Below, in pieces: positions 31,412 to 42,938 of a stretch of 64,000 nucleotides of DNA. The notes beneath the pieces are model-generated. The model searched no databases. It was not told the origin of the DNA and saw nothing but the letters and a program-made list of their open reading frames with translations. This DNA is from Ichthyophis bannanicus (Eukaryota > Chordata > Amphibia > Gymnophiona > Ichthyophiidae). Numbering within the stretch: the first letter of the stretch is position 1; each line of letters begins with the position of its first letter. The position numbers and the translations under genes are program-made. The stretch covers positions 78,460,662 through 78,524,661 of the forward strand of contig CM066043.1 of the NCBI GenBank assembly GCA_033557465.1, read 5' to 3'.

Positions 31412-31788
31412 ATGATATATGTTATCTTCAGAATGTTATTCATTTGCTAAATGGAAGAAGAGTGCTGAAACATTTGCTTTACTCTGGAAAGCTTAACTAA
31501 GCATTGTTACAACTGTGAAGCATAACAGCTTTTCCGTTAACCTGAGTTGATTTCATTCCTGAAGTTAAGGACTTTTTCTTTAGGTTGTAACCCAGCTGAA
31601 TCTTATGCGTAAAGGGAAATAAATGCCTTGTTAACCCTCTACTCTGCTTTCAAAATTTTTCTTAGTTAGGAGCTGAACTGCTAAGACCAGGTTACACCTG
31701 GCTCTTAAAAGACCCTCCTTTCATAATAAAATAATTTTTGTGTCCCACCTACCCTTACAACCACTGACCACCAGGGCGGTGCATGACA
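30559..31788 (+). mobile_element. LTR-like unit 1 (candidate solo LTR, 1,230 bp)
   Basis: The unit begins TGTCATGCA and ends TGCATGACA, flanked by the 4-bp direct repeat CTAC at 30555-30558 and 31789-31792. AATAAA lies at about 31617, some 170 bp before the 3' end. TG...CA ends, a 4-bp TSD and a poly(A) signal at that distance are what a solo LTR shows (U3-R-U5). Its first and last 100 bp do not form a direct repeat, so it is not a whole LTR element. Homologous to units 2-5 of this window; no known family is recognised. Confidence 0.75.
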
Positions 31789-31792
31789 CTAC

Positions 31793-32101
31793 TTAAAGTC
31801 TATCATCTGTTGCCATCCCAAGGGTTGGGATACAGTGATGCAGCCACTTCAAGGCCCAGAAGGCAACTGCCCTTTGCCATCAAGTTGCATAGAAGAGGAG
31901 AGAATCTGAGGAGGGGGAGGATGGAGGGTAGAACAAAGAAGAGCGAAAAGGGTTACCACCCTGCTCATTCAGTCATACATAAACGTGCTTCTAATACTTT
32001 TTGTATATGACCCTTTTCCAGTAGGGGCGAGCATAATTAATTTTATGCCCTCCTGTGAAATGTCAGACTATGTGTACCTGATCAACTTAGCGTATTAATA
32101 A
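31793..32101. other. No feature recognised
   Basis: A spacer between two LTR-like units. I see nothing that can be named. Confidence 0.4.
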
Positions 32102-32606
32102 TGTGACAAGGCAGAGCTGTCAGAGCGCAAGAAAAAGGGTTTTAAACACACTTTTTACTCTGAACCTGCCATAGATACAGGGCAAGAGAGGGTTAAAACC
32201 TCAGCACACAAAGTTGCAGGGCAGGAGAGACGTGAAAGGGAGCCACACCCTAGCTCTAGGCTGACAGGGAGAGCTAGCCTATCAGGGAAAGGGGTGGACT
32301 CTCGCCTGATTGGACAAACCAGTCCTCATAACCAGGAAGTGGTAGTTTCAATGGAAAAACAGGAGGAGGAGGAACAGGGAGAACAAAAGGAAAGAGAGGA
32401 GGAGAACGAGGAGCTACACAGGCAACAGAAGCTGCAGGAACGGAGAAAGCCAAGTAGAGATTTACCTTTGGCACAACCAGGAGAAAGGGACTCCAAAGGA
32501 GCAGATACAGTCTTGGAGTCAGGCATTCTTCTCAGAGAGACAGAGAGAGCCGTGATTTCCCAAAGAGGCAGAGCTCGTAGCAAGAGGGACCAGAGTTGAA
32601 GGCCAC
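32102..32606 (+). mobile_element. LTR-like unit 5, 5' part only
   Basis: It starts TGTGACAAGGCAGAGCTGTC and, like units 1-4, is open in frame from its first base: Cys-Asp-Lys..., continuing to TGA near 32599 (166 codons). The protein is very charged (MEKQEEEEQGEQKEREEENEE region). It is cut by DIRS sequence at about 32607, so the 3' end, poly(A) signal and TSD are missing. Membership rests on the terminus, composition and frame, not on strong sequence identity. Confidence 0.45.
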
Positions 32607-33745
32607 ACTAGCATCCGTAAAGATTGCATCCTGGGCTTCCACTGGCCACCCTGGATTATTCGGGTTAAATGTGAGAAATAGTGAGCGTTTTCAATTCCTT
32701 GGCTGCATGGATTTAGTACAAGAGGACCCTTCTGCAATCTAGTGTATGAAGGGCCTTCTCCAGAGGGTTTTCCGGGGGACAGGGAAAAACATTGGTAAAA
32801 CAATAGTTTGATTGAAATGGAATTCTTATTTGGGGGGGGGGGGGGGGAATTTCAGATGTGTGCGCAGTACCACTCTTAAGCAAGAACTGTGTGTAAGGAA
32901 GATAGTTCACCAATTCTTCTAGCTGAGATGATTGCCACCAGGAAGGCAGATTTCCACGTGAAATGCTTTAGAAAATGGCCGAAATCAAAGGCTTGAAGAG
33001 GGCCTTCATAAGCTCTAACATAATGATGTTGAGGTCCATGCTAAAAGAGCCTGTTTGAGTGGAGGCTTGGTGTTCAAGAGACCTTTCATGAACCTTGACA
33101 TAGGAGGATGAATGTGAGATCTAAGCATCGATGGAGGGGATCTGCCAGCTGGTTCTGGTAGGTATGCTGCTCTGAGAGAAGTGCACATAGCATGAGCCAA
33201 AAGCCACAGGCATGCAGCTTCCCAACTTAGTTGAAGGGATCCTGTCCCACCTTGCTTGTTGATGTAGAACATTCTGACCTAGTTGTTGTTTTTCACCGAA
33301 AGGGTCTTGTGACAGGCCCACTGATGGAAGACAGTTAGGACATTTAAAACAGTCTGGAGCTACAATACAGTTATGTGATGAATATAGTGTGCTGACCACA
33401 CTCCTTGTGTGGACAGATATAAAAAATGCACTCTCAACGGTGCATGGGTGCATCGGTTGTGAGGATGAGATGAGGCTGCAGCAGCTGAAAGGGGCAGCCC
33501 TCAGTTAGTTTGGATGTGGTGCTCCACCACCATAGGCTCTGGTGAAGATTCTAGTAACAACTCCCCAATATGGGGATTTTTGCGTGTAGAGAGAAACTGG
33601 GTATGTTTGATTCCAGTTCAACCATAGGTGCCACTGCAGAGGCCACATATAAAGACTTGCTAGTGAGACAACATGGACAGAAGCTGCCATGTGGTTGAGT
33701 AGCTGCAGGAGAGTATGAGCAGAGGCAACTCGACTGTGCTGCATT
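32607..33745 (-). mobile_element. DIRS copy A3 (minus), internally deleted
   Basis: In element order: RT connection (LLQLLNHMAASVHVVSLASLYM, 33744-33505), RNase H (MFYINKQGGTGSLQLS and following, 33300-33130), then directly recombinase sequence (HPPMSRFMKGLLNTKPPLKQALLAW, near 33060; TNVFPCPPENPLEKALHTLDCRR, 32800-32720). The methylase-like block and the recombinase N-terminus are missing between them. A 16-base G-run occupies 32832-32847. Confidence 0.75.
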
Positions 33746-33759
33746 GTTGCTCAGGCGCC

Positions 33760-34013
33760 GAAGGACCAGGGCTCTGTCGCTTGGAAGGTATACCCTGCCT
33801 GAAATGGTATTTCGAGATCATGTATTGGAAGACTTGAAAGAAATATTGATAAACTGGGAAAATGTATTACTCTTCAGTTTATCAAATAGTTGCAACAAAT
33901 CACCTGGACCGGATGATATACATCCGAGAGTGCTGAAAGAACTGAAATATAAGATTGTAGACCTACCACTTGTATTAGTAAACTGTGAACTATCATTAAA
34001 ATCATCTGTAGTA
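33760..34013 (+). mobile_element. CR1-like LINE, fragment 1 (RT start), split by later insertions
   Basis: The frame carries CNKSPGPDDIHPRVLKELKYKI, the start of CR1 RT. It ends at the left copy of the 13-bp TSD of the following L1 (ATCATCTGTAGTA, 34001-34013). The LINE resumes at 39519. Confidence 0.85.
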
Positions 34014-34146
34014 GGGGGGCGGAGCCTGATGTCAAACAGGGCAGACGGGTAGAGCTTGAGCTCCAGTGAGACCCACCAACAAATCCGGTTTTAAGCTGCG
34101 GTATAGTGCCGAGAACCCACGAAATTGTGTTGGAAAATTTACAGAC

Positions 34147-34995
34147 ATGTCTGTACTAAAACCAGCTAGAATAGACTTCACTTCGGGACAAAATGCCAGC
34201 GCTAAGCGATCAAAGACTGAACCTCCGTCACCGCAAAAGATGGCGGCACGACTGGATGGACCGGAGGCCATGCAAGAAGTGCTGGCTGAGGTGAGAGGAG
34301 TCAGGGATTTGGTTGCGGCCAACGGTGAAGCGCTGTCGGCGGTGCGTGAGGACACAGCGGCTCTCCGATCCAGTTTGGAGGGACTATCCCTGAGGCTGGA
34401 TAAAGTGGAGCAAGTAGTGGCAGTGCACGAAGAAAGATTGCTGACGGTAGAAAAGCACACGCAGCAGATTCGGGCCTTACAAAGGGAATTGGAGGAAGGG
34501 AATAACAGGGCGCGGCGTAACAACATAAGGCTGGTCGGGGTCCCGGAGGGAGCAGAGGGCGGAGATATGATCGCCTTCCTAAGCAAAATGATCCCCGAAC
34601 TTTTACACATTACTTTTATACAACCGTTTGAGTTGGACAGAGCTCATAGGGTGCCCGCACAAGTGATTCAGGGCCACAAAAGACCGCGCCCAATAATCCT
34701 GCGCGCCCTGCGCTATCAGCACGTTGTGCAAATTCTTGAAGCAGCCCGACTACGCCCCAATGTGGAATTTGAGAGCTGTAAACTTCACTTTTTTCCGGAC
34801 TTTGCTAAAGCTACTGCTGATCGGCGGCGCAGTTTTCTTTCGCTGAGACCGCGATTGATTCACCTTCAAGCAAGGTTCGGCCTTCTTTATCCAGCACGTA
34901 TGAGGGTCACTCTTCACAACCAAACTAAAACCTTTGATGATCCAGAGGTGCTTCAGCAATTTTTAGATGATAAAGAACGTATGCATATGCGCTGA
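34147..34995 (+). CDS. L1-type ORF1 protein (RNA-binding, coiled coil)
   Basis: The ATG at 34147 is preferred over upstream in-frame starts because the homologous ORF1 of copy C starts at the same place (MSVLKPARIDF here, MAAHKPARLDF there) and both are 849 nt. Residues about 45-120 have the heptad pattern of a coiled coil (LRSSLEGLSLRLDKVEQ). The RRM-like core begins at NNIRLVGVPEGAE, followed by DRAHRVP and RPRPIILRALRYQ. The C-terminal domain has RPNVEFESCKLHFFPDFAKAT and FGLLYPARMRVTL. L1 ORF1p trimers bind element RNA and act as a chaperone. The frame is intact. Confidence 0.93.
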   Translation: MSVLKPARIDFTSGQNASAKRSKTEPPSPQKMAARLDGPEAMQEVLAEVRGVRDLVAANGEALSAVREDTAALRSSLEGLSLRLDKVEQVVAVHEERLLTVEKHTQQIRALQRELEEGNNRARRNNIRLVGVPEGAEGGDMIAFLSKMIPELLHITFIQPFELDRAHRVPAQVIQGHKRPRPIILRALRYQHVVQILEAARLRPNVEFESCKLHFFPDFAKATADRRRSFLSLRPRLIHLQARFGLLYPARMRVTLHNQTKTFDDPEVLQQFLDDKERMHMR

Positions 34996-35412
34996 TATTG
35001 TATTTTATTTGGATATGTAGTTGCCAGTGTAACCTAAGAATGCGTACTTACGTAGTTTGATGGTTACATTCTCCTTTATTAGTCAGTGATGTAAATTTCG
35101 TGGTCTGATGGTATACTGTTTGATATTTTCTTACTTTTGTTTCTCCTGTACTTAAAGTCGCATTAGTGCATTGAGTCGTGTTATATGTTGCACTACCTAT
35201 ACCTTGATATTCTGTTACTGGTGGGTCCCTCTGTACTGTTTTCCTGTTTCACTGGGTTCACCATGTAATGCGGGGAGGGATAATAATCCTCTGGGGTCTA
35301 GGGGGAAATTTTGTTGTCTGCAGCTTGTGCCACTGGAGTTAGGGTCTTCAGGTGTCTATATGATGGAGCAATGGCGAAGAGATTGTTTAATGGAGTTTAG
35401 ATTTGTGGAAGA

Positions 35413-38400
35413 ATGGCCAATATATCTACACAGTTTCCACAGCTGCCTAGTATAATCAAACTTCTTTCCTTAAATGTTAAGGGAATTAATAGCCCGATAA
35501 AACGGAAAAAAAATTTTACTTTATGCGCATCAAGAGAAAGTAGACATACTTCTACTGCAAGAAACGCACTTGAATAGCCATGAATCACTTAAACTTAGTG
35601 TTAAGCCCTTCGAGCTGGTGGCCTATTCTGCTGCGGTTCAGAAACATAACGGTGTGGCCATTCTGGCTAGGAAGTCTCTTATGCCCACTATCAAGCAGAC
35701 GCTCTCTGATCAGCAAGGCAGATGGACCAGTGTTGTTTTAAAAGTTGGGTGCCTCTCTTTCCTGTTGATCAATGTATACGCCCCAAATGCTGATCACCCA
35801 GAATTTTTTCGTTCCCTGGCCCAGGCAGCCTTTCTCAGCGGAAAGGAACCAGTCATTCTAGGCGGTGATTTTAACCTGACCTTGGACCCGCTTGTTGATA
35901 AAAGCCCTCCGAAGCTTAGTTTGTTTTCCAAGTCGCATGCGGTCCTCAAGGAGTTGATGAGAGATAAAGGACTGGTGGACATCTGGCGACTCTATCATCC
36001 AACAGATCAAGAGTTTACTTTTTTCTCCAATCCTCACCACTCCTCGTCTCGTATAGATTTTTTCTTGACGTCTAAATCCCTGATATCGTGCTGTACCAGA
36101 TCGAGCATTCAGGCGACGCACATTTCGGATCATGCTGCTATCTGTTTAGAGCTACAGGACCTATCTAATGACACGAAGCCCCTAAATTGGGCATTTGATA
36201 GATCCCTTTTGGGTGATGCGGAGTTTTGTTCTGCTATTCGAGTGGCTATATCGGAATATTTTCAGTTCAATCTCCTACAGGATACTGGGGGATGGGCCTG
36301 GTGGGAAGGCTTCAAGGCCTCCATGAGGGCCGTCATCACGAGTCGCATGATCCTTAGGTCCCGGCGACGAAAAGAGCGCTTAGCAGAGCTAGAAGGCCAG
36401 ATCAAAGCAGGGGAGCGTATCCGTACACGGCGCTCTGACCCTTGCATCTTGGTTCGCCTTCAGAAATTGAAGCTCAGTTATAATCAATTGCTTACTGATG
36501 AAGTGGTGAAGAATATCCAAGCTCAGAGTGGGGTATACTACTGGGAAGGCAATAAAGCGGGAAGGCTCCTGTCACACACTTTAAAGGGCCAGCAGGAGGC
36601 GAGAAGAGTGGAAGCTCTGCGTGACCCTGGTGGGCACAGTTTGCTGACCAAAGATGATGAGCTCGCAGACGCGTTTGGCTCCTATTACGCGCAGCTGTAT
36701 TCTTCCGAGGTTCGGAACACCCAGATGAGCTTCGGAGAGCTGATTGCTGGAGTGCAGCGGCCTACATTAGATGGAGAGCTCGTAGAGGGGTTGGCGGCCC
36801 CACTTTCCCTTTCTGAGATCCTTCAAGCAATTCAGACATTGGCTTCCAGTAAGGCCGCTGGACCAGATGGCCTCCCCATTGAATTTTATAAAACCTTCTC
36901 TAAGGAGCTTGGCTTGCATCTGTGTGACTACTTCCGGACTCTTCTGCAGGATACTCCTCTGGTAGGGAACTTTGCATCTGCGACCGTGATAGTATTGGAA
37001 AAGAAAGGCAGAGATCCCCAGCTAGTCAGTAATTATCGTCCAATATCTTTGCTGAATGCCGATTACAAGATATATGCTACGATACTGGCCAAGCGGCTTG
37101 CTGATGTAATGCCACAACTGATACATCCTGACCAATGTGGCTTTATTGAAGGGAGATCGACGTCTGATAACGCCCGACTCTTATGCCATGTCCTAGCGGT
37201 TGGGGAAAGTCATCATAGTCCTCTGGTGGGGCTATCCCTCGATGCAGAGAAGGCCTTCGACCGGCTAGAGTGGTCCTTCATTTTTGATGCTCTTCGCTGG
37301 TTCGGATTAGGAGAAGGTTTCATCAGATTGTTGGGAGTGCTGTATGCTCGGCCTCTAGCACACGTTCGAGTTAACTCATCACAATCGAAGGAGTTGAAAC
37401 TGTCACGAGGAACTCGTCAAGGTTGTCCCATTTCACCACTATTGTTTAATTTGGCCCTTGAGCCTTTACTACTTATGATCCGACAACACCCGTTGATCAC
37501 AGGGATGTCGATACGGGGGCAAACAGTGAAGTTGTCGGCCTACGCAGATGACCTTCTACTCTTGACGTCTCCGGAATCAGTGTCGGCGATCTTGGAGTGC
37601 ATAGAGCGATATTCACAACTGTCTGGTTACAAAATTAACTGGAGTAAGTCAATTGCTTTTCCACTGAATGCTAGGATCCATAAAGCGGATATGGAACATT
37701 TTCAATTCGTCTGGGAGCCAAAGATGTTCAAGTACCTCGGAGTTTACTATGGCTACCCCTTAGTGGAAGCGGTGAGATATAATGAGAAGATGCTTTTAGA
37801 GAAATCCCTCCTGTTAACTACTAAGTGGTCCCCCTTATCTATATCATGGTGGGGGAGACTTGAAACTATTAAGATGATGATAGTCCCGAAAATTACTTAT
37901 ACGTTGGAAATGGTGCCTTACTTTTTACGCCCACAGATATACCAGCAAATAGAAAGAGTGTTAGTGCGCTTTTTGTGGAATAACAAAACACCCCGGATTG
38001 CCCTCAAAAAGCTTAAAGCTTGCAAAGAATTGGGAGGAGTGAAATTTCCGGACTTTCAGCAATACCACAAAGCTTATTTGTTGAAACAAGGGGCACAATG
38101 GTTATTATCGGAGGCCAAACCAGCGCCTGCGTGGCTAACTCTTGAAAAGGCAATTGTGGCACCCTTCCCATTAGCGCTTCTTCCATACATGCAGATGCCA
38201 CTGGATAGTGGATACCCTACTATGATAACTGACACACAAAACGCCTTCGCGACTTTGCGTGGCTCGCTTGACGGGGCTGATCGCCTTACGCGTCAATGGC
38301 CCCTCTGGTATAACCCTCATCTTAAGATTCAGCGTAAGTCATTTGCTTGGCGGCTTTGGTATTCTAAGGATATCTGGACGATCGATCAACTGCTGGATCG

Positions 38401-39211
38401 CGAAGATTGGAAGAGCTTTGCGCAATTACAACAGGAGTATAATCTGCCGGGCACTGCTTATTTTCAATGGCTACAACTTCGGCACTGTATAGCCAAGCGG
38501 ATGCCACATCTCAGATCTTTGGAGCACGTGGAGCCTTTAAGTGATGCAATCGATATATCCAGTAGAGCTTCCCATTTCTACAAGCTGCTACTTTCTAACA
38601 AACAGCAGGGCGCGATTGGCACGCAAAAAGTCTGGGAACATGACACTGCCCTGATCTTGACGTCTCAGCAATGGGAACAGTTTTGGACAAAACAGGTCCG
38701 CATCTCTAAGTCTGCCTCTGTCACTCAAGTATTATTTTTCATGGCACATAGAGCATACCTTACCCCGGTCAGGATGGCTACATGGGGGCCAGCAGCAGAT
38801 GGGCACTGCTGGTCGTGTAAACAGCAATTAGGTACCCTTGCTCACCTTGTTTATCAATGTCCCTGCGTCCAAACTTTCTGGAAACAAGTTTGGAAAAGGA
38901 TCCAAAGTATTCTGAATATTTGCGAGCCTATCTCCTGGGGTATCGTCAGCATGCGCTCAGCGAGCAACATACCCTCCTTATCAAAACGTCATTTTTTCCT
39001 GCTCGATTTTATGCTAGGAATCGCTTTATACCTTGTTTCGCGCCATTGGACGCATACTTATGACCTTTCTTCACAAAATTGGTGGAGCCATGTATGCTGT
39101 TACAGCAAGTTTGAGCAGTTACCAAGAAAAGGTGTATCCAGAACGCCATCCGGTCTTGCCAAATGGCAGGTGTTAAATGATTACATTTTATTATCTCAGA
39201 CCCCTAAGTAA
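35413..39211 (+). pseudogene. L1 ORF2: AP endonuclease, reverse transcriptase, C-terminal Cys/His motif (one-base frameshift)
   Basis: The ATG at 35413 opens the frame MANISTQFPQLPSIIKLL. An A8 run at about 35504 has one A more than fits, and the rest is open without a stop from 35570 to 39211 (1,213 codons). Endonuclease motifs are DILLLQETHL, LINVYAPNADH, ILGGDFNLTLDP and SDHAAICLEL. RT motifs are SKAAGPDGLPIEFYK, NYRPISLLNADYKIYA, GLSLDAEKAFDRLEW, GTRQGCPISPLLFNLALEP and the catalytic SAYADDLLLLTS. The C-terminal motif is HCWSCKQQLGTLAHLVYQCPC. Family length is normal. The single homopolymer indel could be real or a sequencing error, in which case the copy would be intact. Confidence 0.93.
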
Positions 39212-39518
39212 GCCTCTGGCGCTCACTCCATATAGGGCACCTTGATTGACCTTGTTTAGAGGCTCCGGTTTTGGAGCATCTATTGTCGCAGACACTTTAA
39301 TCTATCCTGTTTCATGTCGACTCCAGAGGATTGGGTTGGATGGGTGGGGGGGGGGGGGAGGGGTGTTCTTAGCTTTAGTTAGTAGTTGTTGTTAGTTAGG
39401 TGCAGTCTGGGATGAGGTGATGTATGTATTGTTCGATTTTGTGTTGTTATTTTTCCCATGGCTGTGGTAAAAAAGCAATAAAAATATTTAAAAAAAAAAA
39501 AAAAAATCATCTGTAGTA

Positions 39519-39669
39519 CCTGAAGACTGGAGAATGGCCAATGTAATGCCAGCTTTTAAAAGGGTTCCAGAGGTAATCCGGGAAACTACAGACCTGTAAG
39601 CCTGATGTCAGTATTGGGCAAAATGGTAGAAACCATTATAAAGAATAAAATTACTAAACATATAGATAG
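39519..39669 (+). mobile_element. CR1-like LINE, fragment 2
   Basis: The sequence continues from fragment 1 (EDWRMANVMPAFKR) to the region ITKHID. It ends at the ATAG that is duplicated around LTR-like unit 3. Confidence 0.8.
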
Positions 39670-40640
39670 TGTCATAGTGTAGATCTATCAGAACCTATGG
39701 AGATAGGTAAAACTGCAGAGAATGGATCTGACACTGACAGCTCAGAGAAGCACATGGCCCAGAGTTGCTGTAGGCAACGTATACAAACAATGTCACAAGG
39801 TGGGAGAACACGCCCAAGCAGCAAGCAGGCTCAGGATTCATTAGATAATGAAGGGCAGCTGAGAGGGGGCGGAGTTCAGGCAGACACTACGACACACGCA
39901 CATAAAACTAACTCACCTGAAGTTAGGAGGGGCAGAGCTGATGGAACCATATGTGGTGGAGCCGAGAGGATGAGTGGTGGAACAAGGTGTGGATCCAGGA
40001 GAGCTGAGAGAGCTGAGAGAGCTGAGAGATCCAGTTCCAGAGCAACAAGGGACAACCACAGAGACTGCTCCAGAGAGCAGCATACAGACAAGCACAAGCT
40101 CAGTGACGTTTACCACGAAGGTAGCAGAGAACACGGTCTTGGAGCCAGGCTTAGGAAAGCCGAGGAAGCTAGCCACCCCAGCTGCAGGCACAGAAGGGAA
40201 AAGGAGTTCTGGCCTGAAGACGTTTTCATGTCGGAGGAAAAGCTGAAAGGAAAAGGCAGTAGGAACCTTCCGTCCTGGCCAAGCCCTGTTAACTCAGCTG
40301 TACCGAAAAACTCCGGTCTAAGGGAGCTAGAAGGTAGGCCGTTTAATTCTAATATAAGGAAAGCTGAATGCAGACGTTTTCCCTGCAGTTGTCAGAGTTT
40401 GTGGGGCTCTCAGGGAAGAAACTATAGAGAATGTGGTAATCTTCCATTCCACTCTGTTACTGAGGAGGAGGGGAAGTCTCAGTGCCGTGAGGAGAGACTG
40501 TTTGGCAATAGTACTTTTGACAATCCGAAAGAAGGACAGTCTGAAGGGGAATGTGAGGAAATGCAACTTGATATTCATGGGGAACAACCCTCAGATGATT
40601 GCATGGATTGTACACTCATTATTGCTGACCATGTTACCTC
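39670..40640 (+). CDS. U3-encoded charged protein of LTR-like unit 3
   Basis: The frame is open from the first base of the unit (Cys-His-Ser-Val-Asp...), reaches an ATG at 39697 and runs without a stop to the SINE at about 40638. It then reads on into the SINE as far as 40878. The native C-terminal region has FDNPKEGQSEGECEEMQLDIHG and DDCMDCTLIIADH. This matches the MQ...MDC-L pattern of units 1, 2 and 4, although the rest is hardly alignable. It is rich in Arg/Ser/Glu with short repeats (REQ-like LRELRELR in another frame reflects AGAGCTG repeats). No known domain. Beyond the SINE the frame would close soon after 40940. Confidence 0.55.
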
Positions 40641-40936
40641 TTTATTTATTTATTTATTTATTTATTTAGCTGTATTTATATCCCGCTTTTCACCGGGTCA
40701 AAGCGGTCAATTGGGGGATACATTGAACACGAGGGGATATGAGACACATATGCTAATACTTACAGGGAACATGGGCAATGGAGGGTTAGGTGGCTTGCCC
40801 AAGACCACAAGGAGTGCCTATAGGACTAGAAATCCCAGTCCCTCCGGCCTGAGATTGCTGTCCCCAGGTGGGATTTGAACCCCCGGCCCTCCGGCCTGAA
40901 GTACCTTGTCCTAACCACTAGACCACTCCTCCCTCC
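40638..40936 (-). mobile_element. tRNA-derived SINE (minus) inside LTR-like unit 3
   Basis: On the minus strand the A box TGGTCTAGTGG (about 40915-40925) and B box GGTTCAAATCC (about 40872-40882) are present. They are followed by the GGGCAAGCCACCTAACCCTC-like body and a TTTA/ATTT tail on the plus strand (40641-40670). A CCTC.TTTAT similarity at both edges may be the TSD. Confidence 0.85.
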
Positions 40937-41337
40937 TTTATGCTGAAGAGGCTGTTAAGACTTTCTAATAACAGGAGTGAAAGAGAGAAACTTACCTGTT
41001 TGTAAAAAGGACTGTTTTGAGCTACCTATTGTTCTGTTCATAGAAGCTGAAGATAGAAGCAATATTTTTGGTTCCTGTTTGTTTCCTTTCTTTTGTACCA
41101 GAAGTATGGACTTTTTGTCTTTGTTTCCATTGATATAAAATCCACCCGGAAGGGGAATAAAAGTCCTGTCTAAAGCCTTACCACCCGACTGCAACTCACT
41201 TCTTTACTAGCTTGTGGGACTACAACACCCAGAGGGCAGTGCAGGGCCCTCTACACCACTCCCCTTGCTGGTTTAAGATAAGCCCCAGTGAAATACCCAT
41301 GCCTTTGCCTCTGGGGACCTTCACTGGGTGACAATAG

Positions 41338-42062
41338 TCACGGTTTAATGGGAGAAAGTCAAAGTGGATTTAGCCAAGGAAAGTCTTTTCTTACTAATCT
41401 GTTATATTTTTTGAAGGTGTGAATAAACAGACAAAGGAGAGCCAATTGATACAGTAGTGTATCTGAATTTTCAGAAAACCTTTGACAAGGTGCCTCATGA
41501 GACTCTTGGCAAAATTAAAGTCATGTGATAGGAGGCATTGTACTACTGTGGATCAGGTACTGGTTAAAACATAGAAAGCAGAGGGTAGGGCTAAATGGCC
41601 AACTTTCTCAAAAGAGAAAGTTGAATAGTGGAGTATCCCAGAGATCTGTGCTGGGCCCGCTACTTTTTAACATATTTATTAATGACCTGGAAATTGAATA
41701 ATTTTCTGTTATCTGCAAATTTGATCACCTCGCTCATTATTCCTAAGTTGTTAAAACGTAAGAGGATTGTGAAAAATTGCAGGAGGACTTTGCTAAATTG
41801 GAAGACTGGACGTTCAAATGGCAGATGAAATTTTAATGTGGACAAGTGCAGAGTTATGCACCTAGGAAAGAACAACCCAAACTATGGTTACACGATGCAA
41901 GGTTCCACATTAGGAACCACCACCCTGGAAAAAGATTCAGGCATCATCGTCGATAATACGTTGAAACCCTCCGCCCAGTGTGCAGCGGTGGCCAAGAAAG
42001 CAAATAGAATGCTAGGACTCATAAGGAAAGGAATGGAGAATAAAACAAAGGATATTATATTG
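41338..42062 (+). mobile_element. CR1-like LINE, fragment 3 (RT to C-terminal domain)
   Basis: Broken frames give SQSGFSQGKSFLTNLLYF, a decayed YLDF-type region and CRVMHLGKNNPNYGYTMQGS. They end with KKANRMLGLIRKGMENKTKDII, which runs into the ATTG duplicated around unit 4. Several stops are present. Confidence 0.85.
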
Positions 42063-42938
42063 TGTGGTGACGAATCTGCTCCAGAGCCCGGGGAAATAGA
42101 AAAAACACAGACCTTTACCTCCAGGCAGAAAGAAAGTGCAGGGAGCCGTGACTTTAAAAGTTCAGCTGGAGAGAAAAAAAAACATACCTAAAGCTGGTGT
42201 CCTAAGGCCACGCCCCAGCACCATAGCAACTAAGGGAGGTAATGAGAGACAGCTGAGGGAGGAGTGGAAAGATGCAGGGCATCCCCACTCATTTAAGCCC
42301 CAGAGAACAGTAAGTGATGGAGACGAGACGGAAGGGGGAACGGAAGAGAAATCAGGAGCAAGCACAACCAAGAGAACAGCAGAGAAACAGAAGTGGAAGA
42401 AATCCTGAAGGAAACAGAAAGAAAGGATTTTAGCAGAGAGCCCAGAGAAAGGTACTCTAATGATAGCTTAAGGGAAGACTCTCCTCATAGCCAGCAACCG
42501 AGTCTTGAGCAGAACCAGTGTGGTAGAAAGGCTACAGCTGGTCTAGAAAGCAGGAGGTTTAATCCTGAAGAGACTGCTGTCTATAACCCAGGTACGGGGA
42601 CTTTCCAGGAGGAGCTGGGTCAAAGAATTTTACCTCGGGGAAGGCTATTAAAGAGAGCTGTTAAAAGAAAGGAGCTGAATTCTTTAGAAGTTCTAAATAG
42701 TTTGCTACAGGATAAGGATTTCCGGTGCCCTGATAACACCCCTGAGCCAAGAGGGAGGTCTCATTGGGAACGGGTTGTTAAGCTGCTGGAAGAAATTAAA
42801 CCCACACTGTCCCAAGCTGTTTCCAGTCCGGAGACTGCAGAGTCTGACTGTGAGTGTATGCAAATAGATGAGGCTGATATTGAATCTGATTTCTCAGAAT
42901 GTGAGATGGACTGTGCTTTATCTAGGAGGGTAAAGTGA
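42063..42938 (+). pseudogene. U3-encoded charged protein of LTR-like unit 4 (frame changes)
   Basis: The frame is open from base 1 (Cys-Gly-Asp-Glu-Ser...) to TAA at 42191. Further coding continues in other frames (42136-42408, 42393-42938), with a frame change at an A-run near 42175-42184. The last part has RGRSHWERVVKLLEEIKPTL, then CECMQIDEADIESD and SECEMDCALSRR, ending at TGA 42938. The HW..L and MQ...MDC-L positions agree with units 1 and 2. No known domain is seen and function is unknown. Confidence 0.55.

Larger units (their letters stand above)
34014..39505 (+). mobile_element. Tx1/L1-clade LINE, full length, near-intact (L1 copy A)
   Basis: The 5' end GGGGGGCGGAGCCTGATG is shared with copies at 54730 and 62920. 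The 3' end is AATAAAAATATTT plus poly(A). The target duplication ATCATCTGTAGTA lies at 34001-34013 and 39506-39518. It has two ORFs with a short 5' UTR (about 133 bp). A 13-base G-run (39346-39358) lies in the 3' UTR. Confidence 0.95.
39670..41333 (+). mobile_element. LTR-like unit 3 (candidate solo LTR), carrying a SINE
   Basis: The ends are TGTCATAGT and GGGTGACA. ATAG is duplicated at 39666-39669 and 41334-41337. AATAAA is at about 41156, some 175 bp from the 3' end. It is 1,664 bp including a minus-strand SINE of about 300 bp. It interrupts the CR1 exactly, and the CR1 text continues on either side. Confidence 0.8.

Noticed and set aside
30559..31788. DNA transposon (TIR TGTCATGCA with 4-bp TSD) instead of a solo LTR
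   Set aside because: Unit 1 has 9-bp inverted ends, but units 2-4 match only at TGT/ACA to TGTCA/TGACA. The AATAAA placement and TG...CA ends favour an LTR. Not excluded.
35171..35455. 94-codon frame between L1 ORF1 and ORF2
   Set aside because: Not preserved in copy B; inter-ORF sequence.
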